From assembly GCA_016165875.1 (NCBI GenBank), contig JABBOT010000004.1:20552007-20616006 (forward strand): a DNA stretch of 64,000 nt. The letters are read 5' to 3'. The notes beneath the pieces were generated by a model. The model worked only from the letters and a program-made list of their open reading frames with translations, did not search any database and was not told where the DNA came from. Shown here one piece after another: positions 1 to 11,080 of the stretch. The position numbers were made by a program, and so were the translations under genes. Position 1 is the first letter of the stretch; the number at the start of each line of letters is the position of its first letter. The stretch is from Acanthopleura granulata (Eukaryota; Mollusca; Polyplacophora; Chitonida; Chitonidae).

Positions 1-50
1 TGGTGGTGGTGGTGTTGTTGTTATTATTGTTATTATTATTAGTATTATTA
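1..50. repeat. TGG/TTG/TTA simple repeat
   Basis: The first 50 bases are a degenerate trinucleotide run (TGG, then TTG, then TTA units). It is low-complexity DNA at the window edge. The long leucine-rich frame that reads through it is a product of the repeat, not a gene. Confidence 0.85.
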
Positions 51-51
51 C

Positions 52-220
52 AAAGAGGCTATGTGTTCGAATCCAGGTCATACTGGATCGACATCGGTTT
101 AACGTCAAGTGTTAGTTACATGTACCTTGGGGGCTATTATGGCATGCTTCGGGATCCGTCCGTTTTCCTCTACCTGTACACCACCGCCGTAAATGTGAAA
201 TGGCATATATACAAACCATA
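52..220 (+). mobile_element. SINE-like remnant with tRNA B-box
   Basis: A Pol III B-box-like GTTCGAATCC occurs near 66-75. It is followed by a stretch whose end (CCGCCGTAAATGTGAAAT, near 185-202) resembles the CCGCCGTCGTATAAGTGAAAT stretch of the better SINE copies elsewhere in this window. The A-box part is missing or lies outside. This is probably an old SINE of the same or a related family; the middle does not match the other copies well. The rest of 221-636 shows nothing I recognise. Confidence 0.35.
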
Positions 221-636
221 TAAATATAATTGTATATATAAATCACATATACAAGTAAATTAATGTATTATTATATAAGTATATGTAACGGAGAGTTGGA
301 ACATCAAGTTTACAATGACATCCACAACAATTAAAATAGTAATTAAAGATAAAGAAGGCAAGGACAACAGGTATACCAAATGAAATAGGATAGTTCATGC
401 GTGTGCTTAAATGCACACAGCTTGAGGAGTCGTATATTTATAAAATGTTTAAAGATTATGCACGTTGGCATTTACAGACGGTTTTAAAGACGTGCACAAT
501 GCATCCAGTTTTATCCATATGGGATTAGTGTTAACTGTGTAAAAATCGCTTATTTGCAGACTTTGAAATTCAAAAGTTGGTGAAGAAAATGTGAACCGTA
601 TACTGATGATGATCTCTTTTTTCACTCCATACATAG

Positions 637-3600
637 GTATTCCATTGACGATCGTATCTGTGTCTGCAGGTGTCAACTATGAGGGATATGGGACAGAGCG
701 CTAGTAAGTCAAAGAAATTTTCAATCAGTGTAATGTTGGGTTCTTAATTTTCACCTCAGTCATTTTTCGGGCACAAGTGAGATTAACAAGATTAGCTTTT
801 GTGCCTTGAGGTGTGGCATTTCAAATCGCCAAGTGGACATGTCGAAGAGAGGCATTTGTAGACATCCGGGTGCCATCTCTTAACGTTATACAATCTCATT
901 TCTTAAAATGTTTCTATTATTGTTTAAGCGCATGTAATTGTTTCATTTGGAATTTTTCTATTTAATAACTTAAAAGTAAGTTACAGTAGAAATTAAAATT
1001 AGAAATTTTTGACTTCTGGTCTATAGATGTGCGGCAAAATATATCATTATATGGAGAATAATATATAATGTAAACAAAATGTGGAATAATTCACAATTTG
1101 TATTATAGCCTACTAGCCTGTAGGGTTTTTTTTTTTTTTTAATTTTGGTTGTGTATTTAGATAATAGACTACTATTTCCAGTTTCATTAAATATGAAACA
1201 TGTTTGTTAACACCTCCTGGTTGGATATTTCAGTTGTTGGCTGTCCGTGGATAATCTGTTCATATGGAGTTTTGCCGGACCGGTCGCCGTCATCCTTTTA
1301 GTAAGTTCAAAGTACCCCCGTAAATAATTGCTTCAGTACGTTACTTATGCCCAGTTAACCCCTAAATAAACCCAGTAGATATTTCCCTATTTTGTTAAAA
1401 TTAGGATGAAACGGAAATTTTGCACTAACATTTTATGCCAACACAACATTTTGACTAAATCTAGACCAGTAAAGTCTAATAAATGGCATTTAACATCAGT
1501 GAATTTGTACCTACTTCCGCATAAGCCATGCATGATGCTAGGGGACGTGTGCGTTGTTACTTCTTAAACACATGTATGGAAGGTAGTGTGTCTTCATTAG
1601 TCAACTATGACACCGTCGTCACAGCTCTGGTTTTACTCTTTATATGTTGTAGCCCTTATGTTAGATTGGATCAAACGTTATATTACTTATATACTGGTGT
1701 AGGTTCTGCTTGGGTTCTGAGATCCGTCTTTGCTTGTAAATGCAAGTTTTAAAGGCAGCTGGGATCCGTCATATGCATATGGACTACCGGGTACAGTCAG
1801 ATTAAGTTTAACATCACAGACGATGGGACATTAAGTTAATGTGATAATGCCTTTTAAATGCACCCTTAAACTGGTGAATGGTGCCAGGTTTGTATCCGAC
1901 TTCAAACATCGTCCCTTCCACTCTCGCTCTCTGGTCAAATTAATCCCAGCGTTCTTGAAATTTAAGCTGGCAAAGAAATTGGCCCACGACTTACCACAGT
2001 CTCATTAGGTGAGGTTAAGACTAATCAAAATCTTATTAATCTTTTTATTTCATCTGTCGAGCTGCTGTACACAATATCTTTCCAAGTTATCAGGCTTTCG
2101 AAAGCGCTTCAGTTTAGAACTTTCTATGTAAAATCGTCTAGAATGGCAAATCTCGAAATGGCAAAAAAGGACCTTCGTGGGAAACCTGCGGTCTCTAAAC
2201 GAGGTTGTTATACTCCAAATACTTTTGTCTAATTTTGTCGAATTAGCATAGGAGAACGAAGTAAATAAGAATCAATCCTCTTTGTACCCAGCTCAAAAAT
2301 CAACTACAGCTGGATATCTGCCGTGTTATAATTGTATAGAATATATTCAGATCATCTGCCATGTACGGTGACACCACAAGCGTGGATTTATTTAAAGTGA
2401 ATATCATAGTTTGGGTTGTCACATAAATGGCTATGACAAATTTTACTGAGTAAATATTTGCGCGTTCTAAATTCGTTATTTTTTCATGATATCGGCATGT
2501 ATGAAGAATTCTTAGACATACCGTACTTCTGATGCCTAGAATTTCTCATTTGTAAATGTGTGGTGGGCTAAGCGTCTCTACCCTCTTGCTGTGCTGGACC
2601 GAACTAACTCAAGGCGGATACATCACACCAAGTTCCAGGACAGTCCCAACAACTCTATATTCATCAGGGAACGAAATGGAAAGATCACGACTTTTGGAGA
2701 ACTGGGCCGTGGCAACAAATAAACTGTCTCGATGGAAATGAAATTCAATCTGCCCGTTTACCCATCGATCAACCTTAATTGACCGAACATATATCTCATT
2801 TCTTTTGGTAAGAATTAATACTGGACTCCGTAGCTGGTCTTTATATTTCCAAAACTACAAATCCAGTATAACTTCATACAAGGACTCACTAGTTGTCCCC
2901 AAGAAAACGTTATACATGAGTAAAATTGATAAACATGGGTGACATTTGACCTGTTTTCTACACAGTTCCTGTTGGCTTGTAGCACTATATCTGCTGGCTC
3001 CAGGATGCAGGAATCTATCTTAGACAAGTCCACCTGGTGGCATTATTTCTAAGCTTAGATTTTAGGGTAAACGCTATTCTTTTTAGTTGTAAAGATCTAA
3101 GATACTTGATATTGAGATAAATATTCTTTGGGTGAGTCAAAAGTTTAGCCAAAATCTTGTTTATCCACCAATCACCTTAGCATAATGCAAAATCACAGAT
3201 AGTCTGAAAAAACTGAGAAAAGCATAGATACTCCGAAGAAACATGCGAGTTCTCCGCTTTTTTTCGGAGCAGACCTATCTATACTTTTGCATTACACACG
3301 TTTAGCGCAGTAAACTGCTTTGAAGATAAGACCAGCTTCACGAAATCTTTGTAATTCTTGGGCCACAACTATTCAGTCAAATATAATGAAATCTCTTTCA
3401 TAGATTTACAGTACCGCGTTTTGGTCCTCAGAAAATGTTTGAATGCAGTGAGCGCAGATTTGTTTCGAACTACTGCAACTATATATGACTTATATGTAAT
3501 AATGCTGCATTCCTAATACTAATTAGCCAACTTCAGAAAAGTTCATGCATTGAATTACTTGTGGTTACCATAACATGTTCAGTTGAGTGCGGTCAGCGCA

Positions 3601-6600
3601 GATGTCTTTTCACCTACTTTTCTCAGGTGTAGTCGTAATAACGGTATATCTAAAACCGCTAAGCCATATTAAATAAAACTTGATAAGGGCATCGCTTGAA
3701 TACCCCGATATATAAACAAAATTATACTTGTGTTATCACCTTTGACCTACTTTCTCAAAATTCATGTTTTGCTAGAAACCCTTATATCCCCGAGACTATA
3801 AAGTCTTCAGTGCAATTCCCGATATAATATGCCCACATAAGTTATAATCCATGAATGAAATTTAGCTACATTTGGTACTGAAGCAGTTTTAAAGATATAA
3901 TGGCGACAGCCAGATATGAACAAAGACATGAGAAAGTAGATGCAAGTGCAATTGCACTGATCACAATCCAACCCAGATATTATTTAGCTTTTATAAATAC
4001 TGTCTATAAATCTTCATTCTGGACAGTTATGTATCCAATATATGTGAATGTGGGACTGTATTGCCATGAGCTGAGGAGGATGTTTAAGTTGCCATATAAC
4101 ATAGACTTTCTCCTAAAGATGGGAGTCTCATTAGTTATTCTGTATCGAACTATTCGTCAGCACAGGACAAGTGATTAGAAGTGTTAATTAAAAAACCTCA
4201 CATTTTGTGAAGTCCGAGTTCCCTAAAAGGATGGTTTAAGATGATCACGAATCGGGGGTTCTGTTTTGAAGAAGACGTGTTTGGAACAAAACGCTTTCGT
4301 CCGACAATAACTGAAGTGGCTCATTTTAATGGAGGGTATTGGAGCACCATCTCTTAAATTGCATCCTTAGGGCAAATCACAATCTCTGACAGGAGAAGTG
4401 TCATGTCCCTCTGTGTTATACAGTTCGGGTTTCACCATGCAAATAGTAGAAAATGGTTGAGGAAATACAGATACAAGCAAAAATTGGTGCGATCTTTTTC
4501 TCAATATTAATTAGCTAATTAAATATATTCTCTGAAGATAACATTGTGTATTGTGTATGCATAACCATGCATTTGGTGATTTTCTGAAAGTTGTATTCCT
4601 TCTCAGGGTTTTATCATAATCAAACCCATTAAGTTGAACTGCCGAGTCTCTTAAAGTCTCTTTTTGCGTACATCATGTTGTGCCTTTCACGGATTATTAA
4701 ACAATCCCATCTTAAGAAATTATTGTAACTTATTTATGTATCTTATTCTTAGTCTCAGCACGGATGATATCTGTGTTTTAAACACTTTCATAGTACTGCT
4801 ACATCATTATGCCTGAAACGAACTGATTGGCAGTCATCGTAAATGATGGTATATAATATTTAGCTAATTATGAGAAACTTATCAGAATGTTATGTTCTTT
4901 TTTCTATATTAAGCTGAAATGTATGTTTATTGCTATTTTCTGGAATACACAGAAACAAATAAGCCTCGTTAGTATTTCAAGGAAGTTTCAGTTCACAGTA
5001 CCAATAAAGTCTATCACATGCATTTGTATTGAACACAAGTAAGAAAGGACAGCCTGGTTAGGTATTTCTACACATAGCAATTTTTTAAAAATAATTTTCA
5101 GATATCTGACATTTACGTGTTGAATTCCGAAAACGGAATGATCAAACCCTGTTCTGATGTGTCTGTTTGAAAGTATTTGCTTCTGTATATGCAGAATTAT
5201 GAATTTTCGATGTACATGTGCTATAATGTGTCTGTGAAATTTTTGAGCATCTGGTGATTGGTTCACTCGTACATTTGATTGTTTCCATAGTGAATATATA
5301 TAGGCATATATAGTGATTGTGATAGTGGAACATCTTGTTTACAGGTGAACGCTACCATTCTCACGTATGCCATGAGCACAGTGTGTAAACATTCGGAGTA
5401 CGTCATTAAAGAGAAAAATCGCTCGGATAGTACCAGGTGAGTTTAATCCTGTATTTGGTGATAACGGTATGTAAATTTGTAGTGTTTGGCGTACAGCGGT
5501 GTACCTAATACAGATATAACGTTCTTAGATTCATAATCCCATTGTTTATGGATTTTTGGATACATATATGGGTCATGTATGTAGGCGTATACTGGAGAGA
5601 TACACGTTTTGCCGCGAGATTATTTTCTGTTACGGGGCCTCCGTGGCTCAGTTGGTTAGCGCCCTAACGCAGCGTAATCACCCAGAAATGTGGTGGCTGA
5701 TAGCGTCCACTTTTGACCGCGCCTTCCGCGACCCAGCCAAGACCTCGGACTTTAAAAAAACGCTATCTCTGCCATCCCGAGGATAGCGCAGAAGGCACCG
5801 AGGGCGCGGATCCTCGCTTTCTGCGCCTTCTGCTCTTTCCGCGGGGTTGCGAAGGTCACGGAGGGTGCGGTTTTAATAAAACCGTGACCTTCGCCCACCC
5901 CCCACCCCCCCAACAGAGGGCACGGAAGTCGCCGAGGACGTGGACCCGCGCTTTCCGCGGGATCGAGTAGGTCACAAAGCGGTCACGGAAGGCGCGAAGG
6001 GCGCAAATTCGTGCCCTCTGCGCCCATCGTGCCTTTAGTGTATTCCGCGGGGGCGCAAAGGGTTTTTTTTTTTTTTGTTTTTGTTTTTTTTTTTCTTTTT
6101 TTTTTTTTATAACCGCACCCTCCGCGGTGTCGCGGAAGGCGGGGTCTACAATGGACGCTACCAGCCACCACACAGAAGCCTCCCACCAATGCGGTCACTG
6201 TGAGTTCAAGTCCAGCTCAGGCTGGCTTCCTCTCCGGCCGTATCTAGGAAGGTCTGCCAGCAACCAGCGGATGGTCGTGAGGGCGGGCTCTGCCACGTAT
6301 AGGTGAAACATTCTTGAGTACGGCGTAAAACACCAAGCGAATAGATAAATAAATAAATTCCCTGTGGCCCCATTGGTGTAATTAATAGATAACTAACGCT
6401 CAAGGAATTCTAAAACATGGTCTCTATCCCGGTGCATATCACGTGAGGTGAAAGAAACTTTCTTCTCTGGAATTTCCCTTATCTGGACTTTTCTCGATTT
6501 ACATTTCTAATGTTATTTTTATACTGTACTTGACGCTATTACACTATTTGAACTGCAGTCAGGTTTACAATGAGTGGGGGATTGGAGGGGGCAGAGGCCC

Positions 6601-8472
6601 CGCTGATTGACAGGTATCCCTGACAATCCTATTGATTTCGTTAAGGACGAGTCTTTTGGACAAATAAAAATCAAATAAAATGTGCCATCTGGTAAAGGAG
6701 GCAAACGGTGATAATATATATTTTAAGGAAGTCTGTGTATCCCGTCGTAGTATAGGCATTGCGATATCCATTTTCCACTTTAAGGCAGTGCACTGTATCG
6801 CGACATATGAACATGGTGATGTTGCTATATTTATCTGACAACCTGACATGGCCGAGGGACAGTGTCATACGTAGTACAGCATGCCCATTCGTATGTGTAT
6901 GCTTATTTGAGTCCTGGTTACACAATGGTACACTTTCAGAGCTTGGATTCAAGGTGCGCTGGCTCTGGAGGTTCTTCTGGGTCTGACATGGGTGTTCGGG
7001 TATTTCTATATAAACGACAAGATGATCGTCATGGCCTACATCTTCACCGTGCTTAACAGTCTTCAGGGTCTCTTCATCTTCTGCTTCCATTGTCTCCTCA
7101 ATTATAAGGTACGTACATCGGTTAAATGGTACTTTGCATTCGTACAATTTATTCTAAGACTACATACCTAGATACCGTCTCTTATATATGAGAAATCCGA
7201 GTTTCAATAAACTACAAATTAGTGTCTTCTGCGCCTGTTTGCTGGCGATTTGCATGGCCTTCAGCAGTGAGCATATGCAACAGATGCCCTTGTTTCAGTA
7301 TGTTCGGACTGATGAGTCATTTCCGGTGGCACCATAAAAATGACGATATTGCTCTCCTGCTGTGCAATGACTGTAAGAAAAATGTTCACCACGCGTACCC
7401 AATTTATACATTTTAAATGCAGTGATGTATATGTACCACAGAAAATAATGTTTCAGTATTTTTTAGGTTCATTTAGGTGTTTGCAGTTAAAAGTTGGCTC
7501 AACTGTTTTCTGTTTAAAATATGTAGTTTGGTATGGATATTATCGTAGACGTTTGGTCTTACTGAACTAAACTGGAATCGATACAGAGTAGCGGTTTGCA
7601 AACGTTAATATAATCTGAACAGTTCTGCTTCAGATTATATCATTGGCAAGAGCTTCTCACCAAGCCATGGAAGAAACGGTATTACCTGTGGATAAAGAAT
7701 ACAGTTTGGTTATAGTTAATGATCATATACTGTGTATATGTGTAGAGAATATTGCACAGTAACGGTTGAATACCATAAATATTGTTCGAGTGAAAGGTGA
7801 AAATGATAACCCACACGACCCTTGGCGTCTCGTGGGTTATCAGTTCCACTTTCACGAGAACAATATTTATGGCATTCATCCATAACTGTGCAATATTGCG
7901 TTTATTATTTATACTTTAACAACTTCATGATTTTGTGTATTTAGAGAAGTTTTAAACAATGTTTTCAGCTTCAGGCCTTAAAAGGTCTGTTATTATAGTG
8001 ACGTCGTATACATGACGTCTAGTATGACGTCGTATCTTCTTACGTGACGTCGGGACATAGCAATTGACAAGACTTGAATTATGACGTCATCACAGTGAGC
8101 TCAGATTGAGAACGTCATAAAAACAGATTGCTTCATTTTCGACGTCACGACGTCTTGGTGTGTGATGTGTGGTGTGTGTGATGATCAAAATGTAATAACA
8201 AAAGTGATATTCAACTAAAGAACTATTCACTTTCATCACTGAGGGAAATGCTGGGATTTCACTGATGTATAAATAATAAAGTAGTTTTAGTACCACCATT
8301 ATGCCTTTGACAGTCCTCTTGAAAAGTGACCCTTTTACATGTCGTTTCCCCACAGGTGAGGAAGGAGTACAAGCGGGTGTTGGACATATCCCGCGTTACT
8401 ACGTCAACAAACACGCGCAGTGCCACGAGAAGCAGTCTCCATAGAAAGCAAGACCCTTCGTATGAGATGTAG
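637..8472 (+). CDS. Adhesion G-protein-coupled receptor, C-terminal half (5' end outside window)
   Basis: Five GT-AG exons with compatible phases are visible: 637-703, 1234-1300, 5345-5436, 6940-7108 and 8356-8472 (stop TAG at 8470-8472). Together they encode about 170 residues of a family B2 seven-helix domain. Exon 637 gives TM4/ECL2 (GIPLTIVSVSAG, then NYEGYGTER). Exon 1234 completes the ECL2 CWL motif (YCWLSVDN) and enters TM5 (FIWSFAGPV). Exon 5345 gives the end of TM5 and ICL3. Exon 6940 gives TM6 (LLGLTWVFG) and TM7 (TVLNSLQGLFIFCFHCLL). Exon 8356 gives VRKEYKRVL and a tail ending PSYEM. In this family such receptors sit in the plasma membrane and signal through G proteins after exposure of a tethered agonist. 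YGTE-CWL-VDN-FIWSF is most like latrophilins, but the cytoplasmic tail is only about 40 residues, against several hundred in vertebrate latrophilins, so I assign no subfamily. No TM1-TM3 or GAIN-domain exon is recognisable in 1-636. The third listed intron (5437-6939) carries a SINE. Confidence 0.9.
1301..5344 (+). other. Intron between adhesion-GPCR TM5 exons
   Basis: This 4-kb intron separates the exon ending in TM5 from the exon that starts VNATILTYAMS. It is AT-rich. I see no coding exon of the receptor or of another gene inside it, and its short open frames lack recognisable motifs. Confidence 0.7.
5634..6359 (+). mobile_element. tRNA-derived SINE split by a nested element
   Basis: The head GGGGCCTCCGTGGCTCAGTT (from 5634) contains an A-box-like TGGCTCAGTTGGTTAG, as expected of a tRNA-derived Pol III promoter. 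The SINE body resumes at 6174 (AGAAGCCTCCCACCAATG), followed by the B-box region GAGTTCAAGTCCAG, the 3' domain TTGAGTACGGCGTAAAACAC and an AAATAAATAAA tail. The uninterrupted copy at 21137-21378 shows that the head normally joins directly to GAAGCCTCCC, so 5688-6173 is a later insertion. It lies in an intron of the adhesion-GPCR gene. Confidence 0.85.
5688..6173. mobile_element. GC-rich terminal-inverted-repeat element inserted in a SINE
   Basis: The element is 486 bp long. Both ends match over about 46 bases in inverted orientation: TGTGGTGGCTGATAGCGTCC at the left and the complement of GGACGCTACCAGCCACCACA at the right, each continuing to a shared GCCTTCCGCGAC core. AGAA occurs directly on both sides (5684-5687 and 6174-6177), a likely 4-bp target duplication. 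The interior is far more GC-rich than its surroundings and full of hairpins, including a perfect 13-bp stem (5849-5861 with 5882-5894). It also has a T-rich run at 6063-6108. It encodes nothing recognisable, so it is a non-autonomous foldback or MITE-type element of unknown superfamily. Confidence 0.75.
7748..7897. mobile_element. 150-bp foldback (MITE-like) element
   Basis: Almost the whole segment folds on itself. The left arm starts AATATTGCACAG and carries CCATAAATATTGTTC, then GATAACCCAC. The right arm carries the complements GTGGGTTATC, GAACAATATTTATGG and CTGTGCAATATT. The loop is about 15-20 bases and there is no open reading frame. It lies in the last intron (7109-8355) of the adhesion-GPCR gene. 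No clear target duplication is visible. Confidence 0.75.
7999..8154. promoter_or_regulatory. Cluster of TGACGTC (CRE-like) sites
   Basis: TGACGTC starts at 7999, 8013, 8025, 8045 and 8082; the 8082 copy is the full palindrome TGACGTCA. Further half or core sites are AACGTCA (near 8111), GACGTCA (8141) and GACGTC (8149). These match the CREB/ATF consensus. They lie in the last adhesion-GPCR intron, about 200 bases before the final exon. The first four could be units of a decayed minisatellite (spacings 14, 12 and 20), so binding is an inference. Confidence 0.5.
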
Positions 8473-9380
8473 GCAGCCATCTTCCAACAGTGATTGGAAG
8501 GTTTCATTGCTATTAAGAACCATGACAAGTCATTAGTGTGAATTTTGTGTGTGAACAGACAGTGGTTGCTAGTCACGTTATAACTGTGCCTAAGGCTAAA
8601 TGGTTGGATCAAATGGATGAGTCTCTTTCCGAGACCAACTTAACATGATTGGCTACAAGCAATAATAGTGTGTCGGTATATATGTGTACTATGTACAAAA
8701 CTCATTGTAATCGGCGGCTGTAGGTCAGGGAACGCAGCGTCTGTATGGCAACCGTAAAAATTTATGTATGGATTGGAAGAAAAGTGTCTGGTTTCCCAGA
8801 TCTAGACTTAACATGCATGTAAGAGAGACAACTCTGCAACCTTGCTGCCCTTTTTGTTGACAGAAAAAAGTCTTTTATCCTCGTGACCATGCATTTTTCA
8901 TTCTGACCGATCAGTATTCGGCATATGCGTTGTAGATTGTATATATTTATGTCAAGCAATTCTTGTCATGTAATGAAAAGGAGTTGTCTGCGAAACATGA
9001 ATCTTTCCCACCTATATTTTAACCCTTGTACATTTTGCATGGCAGTTTGAACTTGCCTTTTTAAAATACATGTATTTCTCATGCATAATTGTGACATTGT
9101 GTACATGACATTGATATTTGTTGATGAGCTTAAGAGTTAAAAATTGAAGATTACAAGTAAATTGTCTTGAAAAAAATTCGTCATTTCTTTTCGCCGCCAA
9201 GGATTAACATAAGAGTAAGCTTTCTAATATCGCTGTGATTTAGTAATCAACATTTCAGTGGTGCAATCTATAGACCAGGCTGTATACGCGCTTGATGGTT
9301 TTAAACGTGTTCAGAAAATACAGGGACCCAGGCTAATTATTCTTGTGCGGTAAACAATAAAAGAAAACTAAAATTTATAA
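8473..9380 (+). other. Probable 3' UTR of the adhesion-GPCR gene
   Basis: This is the non-coding sequence after the receptor stop codon. AATAAA at 9356-9361 is a plausible poly(A) signal about 0.9 kb after the stop. Nothing else is recognisable in this stretch. Confidence 0.45.
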
Positions 9381-9794
9381 ATGGAGCAATACAAGTTGCT
9401 ACTTTTTTATGGCATTTTGTTCCTCTTCCCATTGCACGTCGGCACGAAACGTACTTTATATATGCAGGAGAATGTTGCCTAGAATTTATCACATATATAC
9501 TGTATGTGTGATTGCATCAACTGGTGGTCAAGTACCACGACCCAGCTCGATCCAGAGAGAGGTATTCATAACCTGCGACAATACTCTATACGGGGATTTG
9601 GGTGGGTCTTCTACACCGCAAAACTATCACAACACTCCACATATACCTAGCTCTCCGAATAAAACATGTTCTGAAGAATTTGTTTTCTTCAAGAGATTCT
9701 GGAATATTTCGCTTTGGGTGACATGACAATTTAGTTATGTTTACCTACACTGCCGTTCACGTTAACATTCTACCAAGTAGTATTAGTAGACAGG

Positions 9795-10075
9795 GTGGTA
9801 ATCCCGAGTGTTGGCAATATTGTTCTCTTTGTCCTAGAAAATGTTATGTTTTGGAATATGCGATGGAAAAGATTACGTGCATCAGAAAGTATGTTTTTCG
9901 ATACTTTTACAGAGACCAGCAGCTTAACATGCACAGCGACTGGTCCGTCCGAGATGAGATTTTCCTTATTATTATATTGTTACAGATACACCCAGGCTTC
10001 TTTCCCTTTCGAATGGCAGTTTGGGGACAGGGTGTGCAGAATGCCATGTCTTCAGTCAGTAAACCGATGCCATAG
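9795..10075 (+). pseudogene. Possible decayed rhodopsin-class GPCR fragment
   Basis: One frame reads SVGNIVLFVL, which resembles TM1 with its conserved G-N. It later reads EMRFSLLLYC and SFPFEWQFGDRVCRM, which resemble the end of TM2, the ECL1 W-x-F-G motif and the TM3 cysteine of peptide-type class A receptors, followed by LQSVN. The distance from the presumed TM2 acidic position to the ECL1 tryptophan is about 21 residues, as in that family. The TM2 L-A-x-x-D motif and the rest of TM3 are not intact and nothing follows. I read it as a relic or chance match; homology was not tested. Confidence 0.28.
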
Positions 10076-10112
10076 TCCTATTTCAATGAGAACACGTTGC
10101 ATGCACCCGTGA

Positions 10113-10883
10113 CAATAATACCTGACTATACACACATTTACAAGTTAATGGTTTTAATCGTGTATTTGCTCTACGAGCCGGAAAAAAGGCCTTTCAATGG
10201 ATCTTTGAAAGGTCTTTTAGCCAGAAGTTTTCGAACACACACATATTTCACACAGCTGTGAGAATAGGCCGACATATACAGGTTTATAGATTAGTTTTGG
10301 GGAAATAAAAGTCTTCTGTTATGGAAAAGCCAGGATTGCAAAACCGACGCCCGGTTATGTTCTAGCCCAATTACAAGAATAGTCATACTGATTGCTTACA
10401 TGCCTTATTGTAACCTCAGCTAGAGCCAGTGTATATAGCTGTTGCATGTGATTTCTTAGGGACCAAGTATATTATAGCCTACTTTTTGCCTCACGATTTT
10501 TGTCTGATTCCTAAGTCGTAGTCCTATATAAAGTTCCTGAAGTCAAACATTAAATTTAATAACGTTCATAAGGCGACAGTCTCAGCATCAGTGTAACCAA
10601 GTGGACCTGTAACTCTAATAAGCTCGATATATGTATGAGTAAAAGATGCGAATATATATTGCGCTTACAAATACGGAGGACAACATACTGCGGTTAAGCA
10701 GTTCAGTTTTCTACTCTATAATTTGCTGATCTTAGGACCTTCGTAAATTACTATGATACTCACTCTTATAGCCACGGAGCTAGTCCGATACTACAATGGG
10801 ACGAAAGGGTATACCATATAATTTAGTCCTCATATAGGTATAAACCATTGACGGGCCCTGCCACGGTGTAAGGCGGCTATTGC
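10113..10883. other. Intergenic stretch without recognisable gene
   Basis: This AT-rich DNA contains only a short hairpin (10182-10220, arms GGCCTTTCAA and TTGAAAGGTC). No exon or conserved repeat is seen. Confidence 0.5.
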
Positions 10884-11080
10884 GGGGGCTTCGTGGCCGA
10901 AGAGGTTTGGTGCGGTAATGACACATGTGCCTCTCATCAATGTGATCGCTGTGAGTTCAAGCCCAGCTCACGCCGGTTTCCCCTCCGGAAAGACGTGGGA
11001 AACTCTGGCTTTCCCCGGACCGGCAAAATATTCTCGAGTATGGAGCAAAACATCTATTAAGTAAATAAATCAAATAAATA
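10884..11080 (+). mobile_element. Diverged tRNA-derived SINE
   Basis: The head GGGGGCTTCGTGGCCGAAGA is followed by a SINE body with CTCTCATCAATGTGATCGCT, the B-box region GAGTTCAAGCCCAGCTC, a shortened 3' domain (ATTCTCGAGTATGGAGCAAA) and an AAATAAATCAAATAAATA tail. It is more diverged than the copy at 21137, and therefore probably older. Confidence 0.75.

Noticed and set aside
3180..3300. Short inverted repeat (TAATGCAAAA ends) in a GPCR intron
   Set aside because: Only about 10 bases match at the ends and the inner hairpin is weak, so it is too slight to call an element.
3900..4178. 92-codon open frame in a GPCR intron starting MATARYEQRHEK
   Set aside because: It does not match the expected receptor segment, which is found at 5345-5436, and has no recognisable domain.
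5634..5690. Genuine tRNA gene at the SINE heads
   Set aside because: A- and B-box-like sequences are present, but the acceptor, anticodon and T arms do not pair, and each head continues into the same SINE body.
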